Assembly: GCA_020633975.1 (NCBI GenBank)
Contig: JACKCR010000015.1
Coordinates: 1 to 56,022 of the forward strand
Source of the DNA: Candidatus Eiseniibacteriota bacterium
GTDB taxonomy: Bacteria; Eisenbacteria; RBG-16-71-46; CAIMUX01
DNA: 56,022 nt
Direction of reading: 5' to 3'
The position numbers were made by a program, and so were the translations under genes. Below the pieces are notes generated by a model, which worked only from the letters and a program-made list of their open reading frames with translations, had not been told where the DNA came from and searched no databases. This document shows positions 36,205-44,825 of the stretch, in pieces (positions within the stretch are counted from its first letter, which is position 1; the number at the start of each line of letters is the position of its first letter).

Positions 36205-39200
36205 CTACCCACTCTCCCCCGACAACCGCTCCGCATTCCTTCTGGCGCGCTCGGACCGCCGCTTCGCCTCCGGGTCACCATCCGCCCATAGTTCGGCGAA
36301 CCTCTCGTAGTACTCCGCCGCGCGCTGCGGCCGCCCCGTCTTCTCGTAGCAGTCGGCGAGCGCATTGAGTGACGTGGCGAGGTCGTACCGGTAGTCGAAG
36401 ATCTTGTACTCGTGGGACTGCCCGAGGTAGCGCTCGTAGTGGACGATGGCTGAGTCGTACTGCGCGGCGGCGTAGAAGGTGTGGCCCAGCCACGCATCTG
36501 ATGTTCGCAGGTCGCCCGGTTGTGCGATCTTCCGGAAGTCCGCGAGTGCGTCGTCTGTCCTTCCGTCCGCCAACGCCTCGTACCCGTCGGCAAAGACGAA
36601 CGACCAGTTGGGCTCCGACGGGCCAAGCTCCGGCAGCGCCTTGTCGTAGGCACTTCGGACAACACGGGCGTCGTCCAACCTGCCTCGCATCACATAGTAG
36701 GTGTAGACGATGCCGTAGGGCCGATCGGCGAGCGGAAGCTGTTCGAGGGGGTACTTCGCGAGGGCGGAGCCGACGAGGCTATCCGCATAGGCATCATTCC
36801 CGTACACCCAACTCTCGACCATCGCGCTGTTGACGGCGGACCCGAGATACTCCGCTCCCGAGAACGACGTCTCGATCAGATCGAGCCTTTCCTCCTGGAT
36901 TCGGCGTGCCTTCTCCACCTGGCCACGGATGTACGCGAGCGCCATCCCCGTTCCGAGCGACCCACGGTGACCCGTTGGGCTGTCCCGGTCTTCCTCCATT
37001 CGCGCCGCCGTGATCTCCTGAGCCCCTTCGTAGTCTCCACGCGCCACCTGGATCGCCATCTGCGTAAACCAGTAGTCGGTCTCTGGATCCTTCTGCAACG
37101 ACGCGTCCAGGATCTGGTCCGCCTCGTCCAGGCGCCCCTGTCTCAACTTCGCGCTAGCGAGACCGGCGGCATATCGCGATTCGTTCGGGAGGCGTAGGAA
37201 GTACTCTTCAGCCGTCTTGGGATCGCCGTCCTCGAGATAGATCCGCCCGAGGTTGTTGAGCGCCCAGTTGTCCTCGGGGTCGAGCTCCAGGATGTTCCGG
37301 TAGGCTTGCTTGGCTTTGTCGACGTCCCCGCGGTCGATGTAGTACTTCGCCTCGGTCAGGTACCGCTCGCGGTCCGTGAGTTTGGAACGATGGCGGAAGG
37401 CCCGTTCGGCAGCGTCGTCTACCTTCGACCGTGCCTGGTACGTATTGCTGAGCGTAACGGCGAGCTTTCGGTATGCCATGGCGAACGTGGTGTCGATCGC
37501 GGTGGCCTCTTCGAGAAGCGCGATGCCTCGGTCGTTGTCGTTCTCCGTCTCGATCGCCTCCACCGCCTCGCTGTACTTCCGAAGCGCCGGGAGCGACGAC
37601 GTCGTGACCTGATCGAGCGGCGGGTTCGCGCGGATCGTCTTGAGCGACTCGCCCATCTTCTCGCGGAGACGACTGGAGAGCCGGTCGATGGCCGGGATCA
37701 TCTCGTCAGGGCCGGACGCGTTCTCCCGAAACGCAGCCATCGGTGCACCCGACTCTGCGCTGACAAGACGGACGGAGAGAAGCGCGCCAGTACCTGCCGG
37801 GTTGATCTGTCCAGTGACGACGGCGGGGATCCCGTCCCTCAGCGCCACTTCCCTGGCCCGCGCTTCGTCCAAGGGCGCCGCAGGATCGAGCTCCATCCGC
37901 TCGAGTGTCGACGACACTTCCGCCGGCGTCACGAGACGAACGACGGACGACTGCGAGAGATCGACGCTGAACGCTTCCTTCATCGCCTGACCGAGGAGCG
38001 GATCGTCGGTCTGGTTGAGGAAGTCGGCAATGAGGATCCGGCTCTTGTCTTCGAGAACTCCGGCCGAGACGAGCGACGCCGCCGGACCGATTCCCGAAGC
38101 ACGGGAGAATGCGTATCCACCGATGACCAAGCCGAGGCCGACGAACGCCAGCACTCCACCACCGATCGCTCTCTTCCACGTGAGCCAACCACGGCTCGCG
38201 GACCGTCCGGACGAATCGCCTGACGTCGAACTGCGCAGATCCGGACCGGCCTGGACCCAAGCCGTCGCCACCAGAACCGGCAGGCCGACGAGGAGAAGGA
38301 CGACCGCGCCCGGGAGCACCCAACCGGGGAGTCCGAACTCGAGCATGACGAACCGTACGAGGAAGAGAACCACCGCGGAAAGGCACGCAAACACCACGAG
38401 GAGACGAGCGAGTCCCGCACGTTGCGCACGGCCGGAGAACGAGTCGACGGATCCGCCCGCCGAGAGCCCAGCCCGCGAACCGGACACCGCGGATGCATCG
38501 GGTCCCGAAGGTGAGCCGGGAGATGACGACGTCCCCGGTGTGGGCGCGCCCGTTGCCGAAGCAGCTTCCGGTGCCGCCGAACCCGTGGCCGAGCGCGCGT
38601 CGACGCTCAGCTCCCCGGACGCGAACTCGCGGCGGATCTCTTCCAGCTCGAGACGCAGGTCGTCCGCTCCTTGGAAGCGTCGGTTCGGATCCTTCTCCAT
38701 GCAGCGCCGCACCACCCTGCCGAACTCGCGGGGTAGGTCCGGATTCACCTCGTGGACCGGACGCGGTGTATCTCTGAGGATCGCGGCCGTTACCGCCGCG
38801 TTGCTGGAACCAGTGAACGGCCGTCGTCCCGTCGAGATCGCGTAGAGGAGAACGCCCAGGGAGAAGATGTCGGACCGATGATCCGCCGGCTTCCCCTCCG
38901 CCTGTTCCGGAGACATGTAGGCGACGGTCCCGAGTACGCGTCCCTCTTCCGTCACGGGCGAACTGAACGTACCGGTCTCAGCCGAGACATCGCTCTCGGG
39001 CGTTGCGGAGTCCGACGAATCGAGCAGCTTGGCGAGCCCGAAGTCGAGAACCTTGACCCGCCCTTCCGACGTCACCATCACGTTGTCCGGCTTGAGATCC
39101 CGGTGAGCGATCCCCTTCCGATGTGCCGCGGCGACTGCGTCCACGATCGGAATCGACAGCTCGAAGAGGCGCTCCGGAGGGAGCCCATGGTCCGGAACGA

Positions 39201-39501
39201 GCTTGCCGAGTGGCTGCCCTTCCACGAGTTCCATCGTGAGGAACTGGAGCCCGTCCGCTTCTTCGACGGAGTGGAGCGTCACGATGTTCGGATGATTGAG
39301 CGCCGCGACCGCCTTCGCCTCGCGCTCGAAGCGCGTCTTCCGCTCCGGAACGTCCGCCATGCGAGGAGGAAGGATCTTGAGCGCGACGGTCCGACCGAGC
39401 CGCGTGTCCTTGGCCGCATAGACCTCGCCCATCCCGCCCTGCCCGAGCAGGGAAAGGATCTCGTAGGAACCGAGCGTCTTACCGACCAAGGAAGGCCCCA
39501 T
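36205..39501 (-). CDS. Membrane Ser/Thr protein kinase with C-terminal TPR sensor
   Basis: The start ATG 39501 has AAAGGAG seven bases upstream. Of 1098 residues, about 12-280 form a complete Hanks kinase: glycine loop G-Q-G-G-M-G-E-V-Y, Lys42, H-R-D-L-K-P-D-N with Asp135, D-F-G at 153, G-T-V-A-Y-M-S-P-E-Q. An acidic Ser/Gly/Pro-rich linker follows (about 295-360), then three transmembrane segments between about 370 and 470. The remaining 600 residues contain a FlgO/TolB-like segment (L-I-A-D-F-L-N-Q-T-D-D near 495) and about ten TPRs with D-D-A-L-A-D-F-R-K type helices. This architecture matches PknB-TPR receptors of Acidobacteria and FCB bacteria. It is divergent from the PspC-domain gene. 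Confidence 0.93.
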   Translation of the reverse strand: MGPSLVGKTLGSYEILSLLGQGGMGEVYAAKDTRLGRTVALKILPPRMADVPERKTRFEREAKAVAALNHPNIVTLHSVEEADGLQFLTMELVEGQPLGKLVPDHGLPPERLFELSIPIVDAVAAAHRKGIAHRDLKPDNVMVTSEGRVKVLDFGLAKLLDSSDSATPESDVSAETGTFSSPVTEEGRVLGTVAYMSPEQAEGKPADHRSDIFSLGVLLYAISTGRRPFTGSSNAAVTAAILRDTPRPVHEVNPDLPREFGRVVRRCMEKDPNRRFQGADDLRLELEEIRREFASGELSVDARSATGSAAPEAASATGAPTPGTSSSPGSPSGPDASAVSGSRAGLSAGGSVDSFSGRAQRAGLARLLVVFACLSAVVLFLVRFVMLEFGLPGWVLPGAVVLLLVGLPVLVATAWVQAGPDLRSSTSGDSSGRSASRGWLTWKRAIGGGVLAFVGLGLVIGGYAFSRASGIGPAASLVSAGVLEDKSRILIADFLNQTDDPLLGQAMKEAFSVDLSQSSVVRLVTPAEVSSTLERMELDPAAPLDEARAREVALRDGIPAVVTGQINPAGTGALLSVRLVSAESGAPMAAFRENASGPDEMIPAIDRLSSRLREKMGESLKTIRANPPLDQVTTSSLPALRKYSEAVEAIETENDNDRGIALLEEATAIDTTFAMAYRKLAVTLSNTYQARSKVDDAAERAFRHRSKLTDRERYLTEAKYYIDRGDVDKAKQAYRNILELDPEDNWALNNLGRIYLEDGDPKTAEEYFLRLPNESRYAAGLASAKLRQGRLDEADQILDASLQKDPETDYWFTQMAIQVARGDYEGAQEITAARMEEDRDSPTGHRGSLGTGMALAYIRGQVEKARRIQEERLDLIETSFSGAEYLGSAVNSAMVESWVYGNDAYADSLVGSALAKYPLEQLPLADRPYGIVYTYYVMRGRLDDARVVRSAYDKALPELGPSEPNWSFVFADGYEALADGRTDDALADFRKIAQPGDLRTSDAWLGHTFYAAAQYDSAIVHYERYLGQSHEYKIFDYRYDLATSLNALADCYEKTGRPQRAAEYYERFAELWADGDPEAKRRSERARRNAERLSGESG

Positions 39502-39872
39502 CCGTTCTCCTTTGGAATGGGAGGGAGTCTACACCCTTGCGGCGAATGCTGGTGAGGTAGCGCGCTCGTACCGAGACACTGGGGCCATCGTCGGAAGGCG
39601 CCCGAGGCCCAAGTGGCTCCACCCACCGCCACCCAATCCCGTACAAATCCGCAAAGTGATTGCCGATCTGTACGGAGGCACCAGGGCCCGCCGGCCGCGG
39701 AAACCCGTGAACTCGACACGTTCCCAAGGGACAGGCCCAATCGGCGGCATCTGCCCCCGGTCCGCGCTATGCTCTCGACGTCGTGTGTTCGGCCGCAGTT
39801 CCGACCACCTCGTCCACGAGAGCGCGCCAACCAATCGGCAACTCGAACCCGAGTTCGCGCGAGGAGGAGACG
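39502..39872. other. 371-bp divergent intergenic region with an inverted repeat
   Basis: The gap lies between the TPR-kinase start (minus) and the PspC-domain start (plus) and must hold both promoters. It contains a perfect 7-bp inverted repeat, CCGTACA at 39639-39645 and TGTACGG at 39669-39675, separated by 23 bp (arm centres 30 bp apart). I see no gene in it. Confidence 0.45.
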
Positions 39873-40079
39873 ATGAACCAACCTGGACGACGACTCTACC
39901 GCTCCCGCACCGACAAGAAGATCGCCGGCGTGTGCGGGGGGATTGCCAACTACTTCGGAATCGACCCGGTCATCCCACGCGTCGTCTGGGTCGTACTCGT
40001 TCTCGGTGCCGGAGTCGGACTCCTCGCCTACGCCATTTGCTGGGTCGTCATTCCGCAGGAGCCCGAGGGAGGCATCTAA
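39873..40079 (+). CDS. Small PspC-domain membrane protein
   Basis: The start is ATG 39873, behind a GAGGAGGAG ribosome site; an in-frame extension to 39783 has no site. The 68-residue protein is essentially one PspC domain: R-R-L-Y-R-S, K-K-I-A-G-V-C-G-G-I-A-N-Y-F, then D-P-V-I-P-R-V-V-W and a transmembrane helix (V-L-V-L-G-A-G-V-G-L-L-A-Y-A-I) ending in W-V-V-I-P. PspC proteins sit in the inner membrane and take part in envelope-stress responses. No other psp gene is nearby. Its position divergent from a membrane Ser/Thr kinase makes a stress-signalling link possible but unproven. Confidence 0.92.
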   Translation: MNQPGRRLYRSRTDKKIAGVCGGIANYFGIDPVIPRVVWVVLVLGAGVGLLAYAICWVVIPQEPEGGI

Positions 40080-40136
40080 AGCCGTTCCGCTCCATACCGA
40101 GTCCCCTGAATCCTCCTGACAGTCGAGGAGCACACG

Positions 40137-40883
40137 CTGCGGACGCAACCCGAACACCGCTCCGTTCGAAACGGAGGCACACGGATCGAGTTCCTTCATT
40201 GGTCCGCCCCTTCCACGTCAGCGAAGTCGACGCCGGTCGTCATGATCCCCGGGATGCTGGACCACGCTGGGTATTGGGTAGAGCTGGACGACTTTCTCGA
40301 TGCAGTCGGAGTCGGAACGACCCGCGACGGATGCGCGATCAGCCTTCGCGGCCGAGGGGGCAGCTCCGCTCCCGATACAGGGTGGACGGCAGACGATCAC
40401 GTGGGCGACATCGAGTCCGTCGTCACCCATCTCGGCATCCAACGAGCACTGCTCGTCGGCTGGTCCGCGGGCGGACTCTACGCAGCGGCGTTCTGCGCCA
40501 AACACCCGAGCGTCGTGGCCGGTCTCGTCGTCGGCGACTACTACCCCTTCCTTCCTCAGTTCGGCGAGAGTTGGATCGAACAGGCCGCCGACCTTCGGAC
40601 ACAACTCGGATTCGCCGAGAGATTGCCGGAGCACATCGTGCGAGAGTCGGTGCGGACGGACCTTTCCTCATCACTCGCAAACTACTCCGGCCCGATCCTC
40701 GTCCTCCGCGGAACCCAGCCGGGAGCCATGCTCGCGTCTGAACGCGCCTTCGTCACATGGAACCGAGTCCCGTCCGCTGTCGTTCATGACGTCGACTCCG
40801 CCCACGAAGTGTTCGAGCACCCTGACGGGCAGGCCGCGTGCGCCAGGCTGGCCCTACAGATAGACGCGGGAGACTCCACATGA
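40137..40883 (+). CDS. Alpha/beta hydrolase, probable CTG start
   Basis: From ATG 40242 the frame would start in the middle of the first core strand. Upstream codons clearly belong to the fold (V-R-N-G-G-T-R-I-E-F-L-H-W, then S-T-P-V-V-M-I-P-G-M), but no ATG, GTG or TTG occurs before the stop at 40107. A CTG at 40137 lies six bases after GAGGAG and gives a normal 248-residue hydrolase. Catalytic elements are the oxyanion I-P-G-M segment, the nucleophile elbow G-W-S-A-G-G, and a His near the end (S-A-H-E-V-F). The substrate is unknown. The stop overlaps the ATG of the methyltransferase (ATGA), so the two are translationally coupled. Confidence 0.82.
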   Translation: MRTQPEHRSVRNGGTRIEFLHWSAPSTSAKSTPVVMIPGMLDHAGYWVELDDFLDAVGVGTTRDGCAISLRGRGGSSAPDTGWTADDHVGDIESVVTHLGIQRALLVGWSAGGLYAAAFCAKHPSVVAGLVVGDYYPFLPQFGESWIEQAADLRTQLGFAERLPEHIVRESVRTDLSSSLANYSGPILVLRGTQPGAMLASERAFVTWNRVPSAVVHDVDSAHEVFEHPDGQAACARLALQIDAGDST

Positions 40884-41677
40884 CCCACGACCGCACCTGG
40901 ACCGACAACTACGCCCGCTCCACCCACCTCGACGTCCGTCTCGACGCATGGAAGCGGTTCGGCATCGTACAAGGTCCCTTCGGAGTCGACGTCATCCCGA
41001 ACGAACCACCTCAGCCGCGCCGCATCCTCGACGCCGGCTGTGGAACCGGAGAGAACCTCAGGAAGCTGAGGGCCGCCTACCCCGACACCGCCCTCTTCGG
41101 TCTCGACCTGTCCGAAGCCATGGTGAACGCAGCCACCGCGTGGTGTCCCGATGCCGAGTGCCGAGTCGGAAACGTGGAAGTACTCCCCTGGCCAGACGGA
41201 CACTTCGGCGGGCTCGTCTGCACTCACGTCCTCTACCACGTCGAGAACATCACCGCCGCCCTCTCCGAGTTCGGACGCGTGCTCTCCAGCGAAGGTTGGG
41301 CCGTCATCTCCACGGTCGGTCGAGCAACGGGATACGAAGCCCGCGAGTGTTTCAACCGTGCGTGCGTTGCGGCAGGCGTACCTCAACTCACGAAGTCCCA
41401 CTCGCCCGGCGACGCCTTCAATGTAGAGAACGGCGAGCCTCCGATTCGCGGCGTCTTCCCCCGCGTGGAGCTTCACTCGAGGACTGCGGAGCTCCGGTTC
41501 GAGCGCACCGACGACGCGCTGGCGTACATCATGAGCATGGACTACGCGCAACAGGCGGTGGCAACGGCTCCGAGCGTCGCCGCGCACCTCCGCGACGAGC
41601 TGGAGCGCCACATCGAGCACCACGGCTCGTTCGTGATCCGGAAGGACTCGGGGACGTGGCTCTGTCGGAAAGGCTGA
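40880..41677 (+). CDS. Class I SAM-dependent methyltransferase
   Basis: The start ATG 40880 overlaps the hydrolase stop (ATGA) and has GGGAGA upstream. The 265-residue cytoplasmic protein shows motif I (I-L-D-A-G-C-G-T-G-E-N), an acidic residue ending the next strand (L-F-G-L-D-L-S-E-A-M), motif II (V-E-V-L-P-W-P-D-G-H-F), and a post-motif L-Y-H-V. This is the Methyltransf_11/25 group, which usually modifies small molecules. Coupling with an alpha/beta hydrolase suggests action on the same compound or its detoxification; no substrate can be named. It converges with the PD40 lipoprotein gene 34 bp away. Confidence 0.9.
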   Translation: MTHDRTWTDNYARSTHLDVRLDAWKRFGIVQGPFGVDVIPNEPPQPRRILDAGCGTGENLRKLRAAYPDTALFGLDLSEAMVNAATAWCPDAECRVGNVEVLPWPDGHFGGLVCTHVLYHVENITAALSEFGRVLSSEGWAVISTVGRATGYEARECFNRACVAAGVPQLTKSHSPGDAFNVENGEPPIRGVFPRVELHSRTAELRFERTDDALAYIMSMDYAQQAVATAPSVAAHLRDELERHIEHHGSFVIRKDSGTWLCRKG

Positions 41678-41711
41678 GACGTACCGCAATCCAGCACGGC
41701 CCTGCCACCCG

Positions 41712-43694
41712 TCACTCCAGGTAGTAGACCCAGATGTCGAGATCATCGCCAACGGACAGTGCGATGGCCCGGCCATCCGGCGACCAGGCGGGGTAGAGTT
41801 CCGGCTGCTGTCCGTAGCCGATCTGTAGGGAGTCACCACCTGCCGAGTTCATCGTCCACAGCGCGGGCATCGATCCTTCGGGCTCGATGGAGCAGGCGAT
41901 CCGCGAGCCGTCAGGAGACCAGGTGGGAGTACTGTAGATGCCCCTTCGCGACGAGACGGTTCGGGGATTCCCACCCGCGGCAGGACTCTTCAGGATCGAC
42001 GACAACCCTCGCCAGTAGAACGAGAACGCCACCTCCAATCCGTCTGGTCGCCATGCTGGGTCGACGCCCGCGCCACTGATTGCGAAGAGCTCGAATGGTG
42101 CCTCGTCCGCCCCCAAGGTTGCGATGTAGAGATTCTGTTCCCTCGAGTCCTCCGCGTCGATGGCGCTGTACGCGATCCGAGTCCCATCCGGCGACCATGA
42201 GCACGTGGTGATCGGCTGGTCGTCCGTCACGATCCGGACGGGATCGGTTGTTTGCGCGAGATCCAATGCCCAGATCTCCGGACGCCCACCGCGATTCGAG
42301 ATGAACGCGATCCGCTCTCCGTCGGGGGACCAGGTGGGGTCTGTGCTGCCCGAGAGGTCGTTCGTCAAACGGGCCGGGCTTCCTCCGGTGGATGGAACCG
42401 TGTAGATGTCGGGAGGCTCGCTGCCTCCGAAGCTCGCAGAAAACACGACGACCTGGCCGTCCGGAGACCAGCTCGGGGCGGTGGCGGAACCTCCATTAGA
42501 TCCCGCGGAGGTGAGACGCTGCCTGGTCACTGTCGTGGCCGCAATGACATTGGAAACATCGGATACGTTGCCTGCTTCATCCTCGACCCGAAGGGCGAAG
42601 TAGTACTCCCGTTCCAACTCGAGTTCGCCGACTACGGCGGACTCGGTGTCGCCCGCAGGCCGGGGCGACGGTACGGTGGCTGCGAGCGCGTCATCGAAGT
42701 TCTCAGCGGTGATCGGCTCTTCCGAGTAGCGCAAGTCGTTCCGGCTGGCCTGTCCGCGCTGATCGTCGTCTCCAGATGCCGTCCAGGTGACGGTGACGCT
42801 GTGTCCGCCCACGAAGAGGGCCTCGAGGGTAGAGACGGCTCCCGGCGGGATGTGGTCCGGTGTGTCGATCTCAATGACGTTCGACCAGGCGGACCACTGG
42901 ATCGAGTCGCGTGCCCTGACGGCGAATGCGTAGCGCCGTCCATCTTGGAGACTGTCGGCCTGCAGAGTCTCCCTCGTTCCCGCTGAACCAGGCGTCGGAG
43001 GGTGTGGCAGTGCCGCGGCCTCCTCCCAACCACCCATCGGCGGCCCGTCAGGCGCAAAGCGGACGTCGTACTCGAGAGCCGTCCCTTCCTCTCCGTCGTT
43101 GCCCGGTGCGGTCCAGGAGAGACCGATCGAAACGTCACCGGCGAGATCAGCGGCGAGATCCTCGACATCCGCAGGCGGGATCGAGTCCACTCCCACGACT
43201 GTCGCAACGTTCGAGATCGGCGAGACGTTCCCGGCTTCATCGACGGAACGCAGGGCCATGTAGCGCATGCCGAACGCGACGGCCACGGACAAGCTCTCTG
43301 CCGACCCCGGTGCGCGAGGTGTCGGAGCGCCCGCGATCGAGTGCAGAGACTCCCAAAGGAGTTCGGTCGGCGGAACGTCCGAGTATCTGAGTTCGTACGC
43401 GGTCACACGTTCGCTGCCGTCATCGGCGGGAGCGCTCCACTCAACGCGAACGAGGTCGCCAGGACTCAGAACGGCGGCACGTAGGTCTGTTACCGCTGCG
43501 GGCGGAGAAACGTCGATCGGATCTGGTTTGCTGGTCCCATCTCCGCAGGACAGTGCGAGGACGGCGAGACAGGTGAGGAGGAGTGTCAGCCCGGCGCGCG
43601 GGTCTCGGCCGGGCCGCAAGAAGGAACGAACCGCTACCGCTACTTGCTTGGGTGTACTCTCGCGTGGCTTGCGTTCCTCGACGATGCGCACCAT
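41712..43694 (-). CDS. Lipoprotein with three fibronectin III domains and a TolB-like PD40 propeller
   Basis: I choose ATG 43694 because it avoids overlap with the upstream gene and starts just before the lipoprotein signal; GAGG is 12 bases upstream, a weak site. The 660-residue product has a lipobox L-A-L-S-C near residue 50. Three fibronectin type III domains each open with P-P-A/G-x-V-x-x-L and end near D-E-A-G-N-V-S. Six PD40 repeats follow, each with [PC]-[ST/A]-W-S-P-D-G and [VI]-A-[FY]-S. The protein is probably anchored in the outer membrane facing outwards or into the periplasm. It is third in a minus-strand unit after the subtilase and another PD40 lipoprotein (32-bp gap). Confidence 0.88.
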   Translation of the reverse strand: MVRIVEERKPRESTPKQVAVAVRSFLRPGRDPRAGLTLLLTCLAVLALSCGDGTSKPDPIDVSPPAAVTDLRAAVLSPGDLVRVEWSAPADDGSERVTAYELRYSDVPPTELLWESLHSIAGAPTPRAPGSAESLSVAVAFGMRYMALRSVDEAGNVSPISNVATVVGVDSIPPADVEDLAADLAGDVSIGLSWTAPGNDGEEGTALEYDVRFAPDGPPMGGWEEAAALPHPPTPGSAGTRETLQADSLQDGRRYAFAVRARDSIQWSAWSNVIEIDTPDHIPPGAVSTLEALFVGGHSVTVTWTASGDDDQRGQASRNDLRYSEEPITAENFDDALAATVPSPRPAGDTESAVVGELELEREYYFALRVEDEAGNVSDVSNVIAATTVTRQRLTSAGSNGGSATAPSWSPDGQVVVFSASFGGSEPPDIYTVPSTGGSPARLTNDLSGSTDPTWSPDGERIAFISNRGGRPEIWALDLAQTTDPVRIVTDDQPITTCSWSPDGTRIAYSAIDAEDSREQNLYIATLGADEAPFELFAISGAGVDPAWRPDGLEVAFSFYWRGLSSILKSPAAGGNPRTVSSRRGIYSTPTWSPDGSRIACSIEPEGSMPALWTMNSAGGDSLQIGYGQQPELYPAWSPDGRAIALSVGDDLDIWVYYLE

Positions 43695-43726
43695 GTACTG
43701 ACTCTGCCTCCTGTGTGTCAGACCTT

Positions 43727-44797
43727 TCAGTGGATCACGCCGCTCTCGGGGATGCTCCAGTCTTCGACCGGATGAAGCCCGGTGATCTGACGCCACCTAG
43801 GTACAGCTCCGACGCTCGGACCGATGATCCACAGAGCGAGGTGGCGTTCATCGAGTGCCGACGTCTGCGTGACAACGAACTGCCCCGGCCCGGGGCCCAC
43901 CGCTAGATTCCCGCCGATCACCTGAACCTCGGTTGCCTCGTCATAGAACGGGTGGAGAGCAACACCGTCCTCGTCGATGAGCCACCAACTGTGGTGTTCC
44001 GGGAATCCAGACCGATTCGTCAGCAGACTCAGTACAATCTCAGAACCATCGAACGTCCACTTGGGCAAGCTGCATGCCCAACCGTCCTTAGTGACGGCTA
44101 TCTCTTCTGAGACATCGGGGAAGATCCGGAACACTTCGCTCCCCCTGGTGGTACGGTCGTATCTCGTGTAGATCACGCTTTCCCCGGAGCGGTCCCACTG
44201 GGTGCCTCCGCCGTACAGCACCCGTCCGCTGAGGGTACGGATCGGTCGATCCTCCAAGGTCGCGAGGTCGATGATCCGCACGGAACCAGAATCCGCAGGA
44301 TCCGAGGTGGCTTCCACGCGGGTGTACGCAATGAGTTCCTTGCTCGGGTGCCAAGAAGGATGAGCCCCCAAGTAGTGGGTCGTGACCTGCTCTACCTCGT
44401 GCGACTCGACGTCCGCGATCCAGATGTCGCCGCGCCACATATATGTGATCCTCCGGCTGTCCGGGGCGAAGGACAACCACCGTACGCCGCTTACTGGAAC
44501 GACGAGCGCCGGAGGCGACACCGCTTCCGGGCCGATCTCCACGACGTAGATTCCTAACCCACCGAACTCGTCCAGGTGACCCGGCTTCACCGCGTGAGAG
44601 TATGCAACCCGGCGGCCGTCCGGGGAACATGCCGGCTGCCAGTCCTCCGCTCGGAGGAGCGAGTCGGGAGGGGGTAGCTCGGGAATGACTTGCTCCCACT
44701 CATCGTCGTTCACCGATATCCGCTCGCGCTCGCAGGAGCTTCCGAAGGCTACGATGAGGACGGTGCCGATGAGCAGAACCGCTTGCGCCCACGTCAT
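43727..44797 (-). CDS. Lipoprotein with TolB-like PD40 propeller
   Basis: The start is ATG 44797, with GGAGG five bases upstream; the ATG four codons earlier overlaps that site. The 356-residue product has a hydrophobic signal (A-V-L-L-I-G-T-V-L-I-V-A) and a lipobox F-G-S-S-C. The remaining 330 residues form a six-bladed propeller of PD40-type blades (P-A-C-S-P-D-G-R-R-V-A-Y-S, L-S-F-A-P-D-S-R-R-I-T-Y, P-S-W-H-P-S-K-E-L-I-A-Y, P-K-W-T-F-D-G-S-E-I-V-L). It lies 28 bp downstream of the subtilase and 32 bp upstream of the fibronectin/PD40 lipoprotein, so an operon is very likely. Function is unknown; a scaffold or binding partner for the protease is conceivable. Confidence 0.87.
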   Translation of the reverse strand: MTWAQAVLLIGTVLIVAFGSSCERERISVNDDEWEQVIPELPPPDSLLRAEDWQPACSPDGRRVAYSHAVKPGHLDEFGGLGIYVVEIGPEAVSPPALVVPVSGVRWLSFAPDSRRITYMWRGDIWIADVESHEVEQVTTHYLGAHPSWHPSKELIAYTRVEATSDPADSGSVRIIDLATLEDRPIRTLSGRVLYGGGTQWDRSGESVIYTRYDRTTRGSEVFRIFPDVSEEIAVTKDGWACSLPKWTFDGSEIVLSLLTNRSGFPEHHSWWLIDEDGVALHPFYDEATEVQVIGGNLAVGPGPGQFVVTQTSALDERHLALWIIGPSVGAVPRWRQITGLHPVEDWSIPESGVIH

Positions 44798-44825
44798 TGG
44801 ATCCTCCATTCGGTACCCGACGGAG

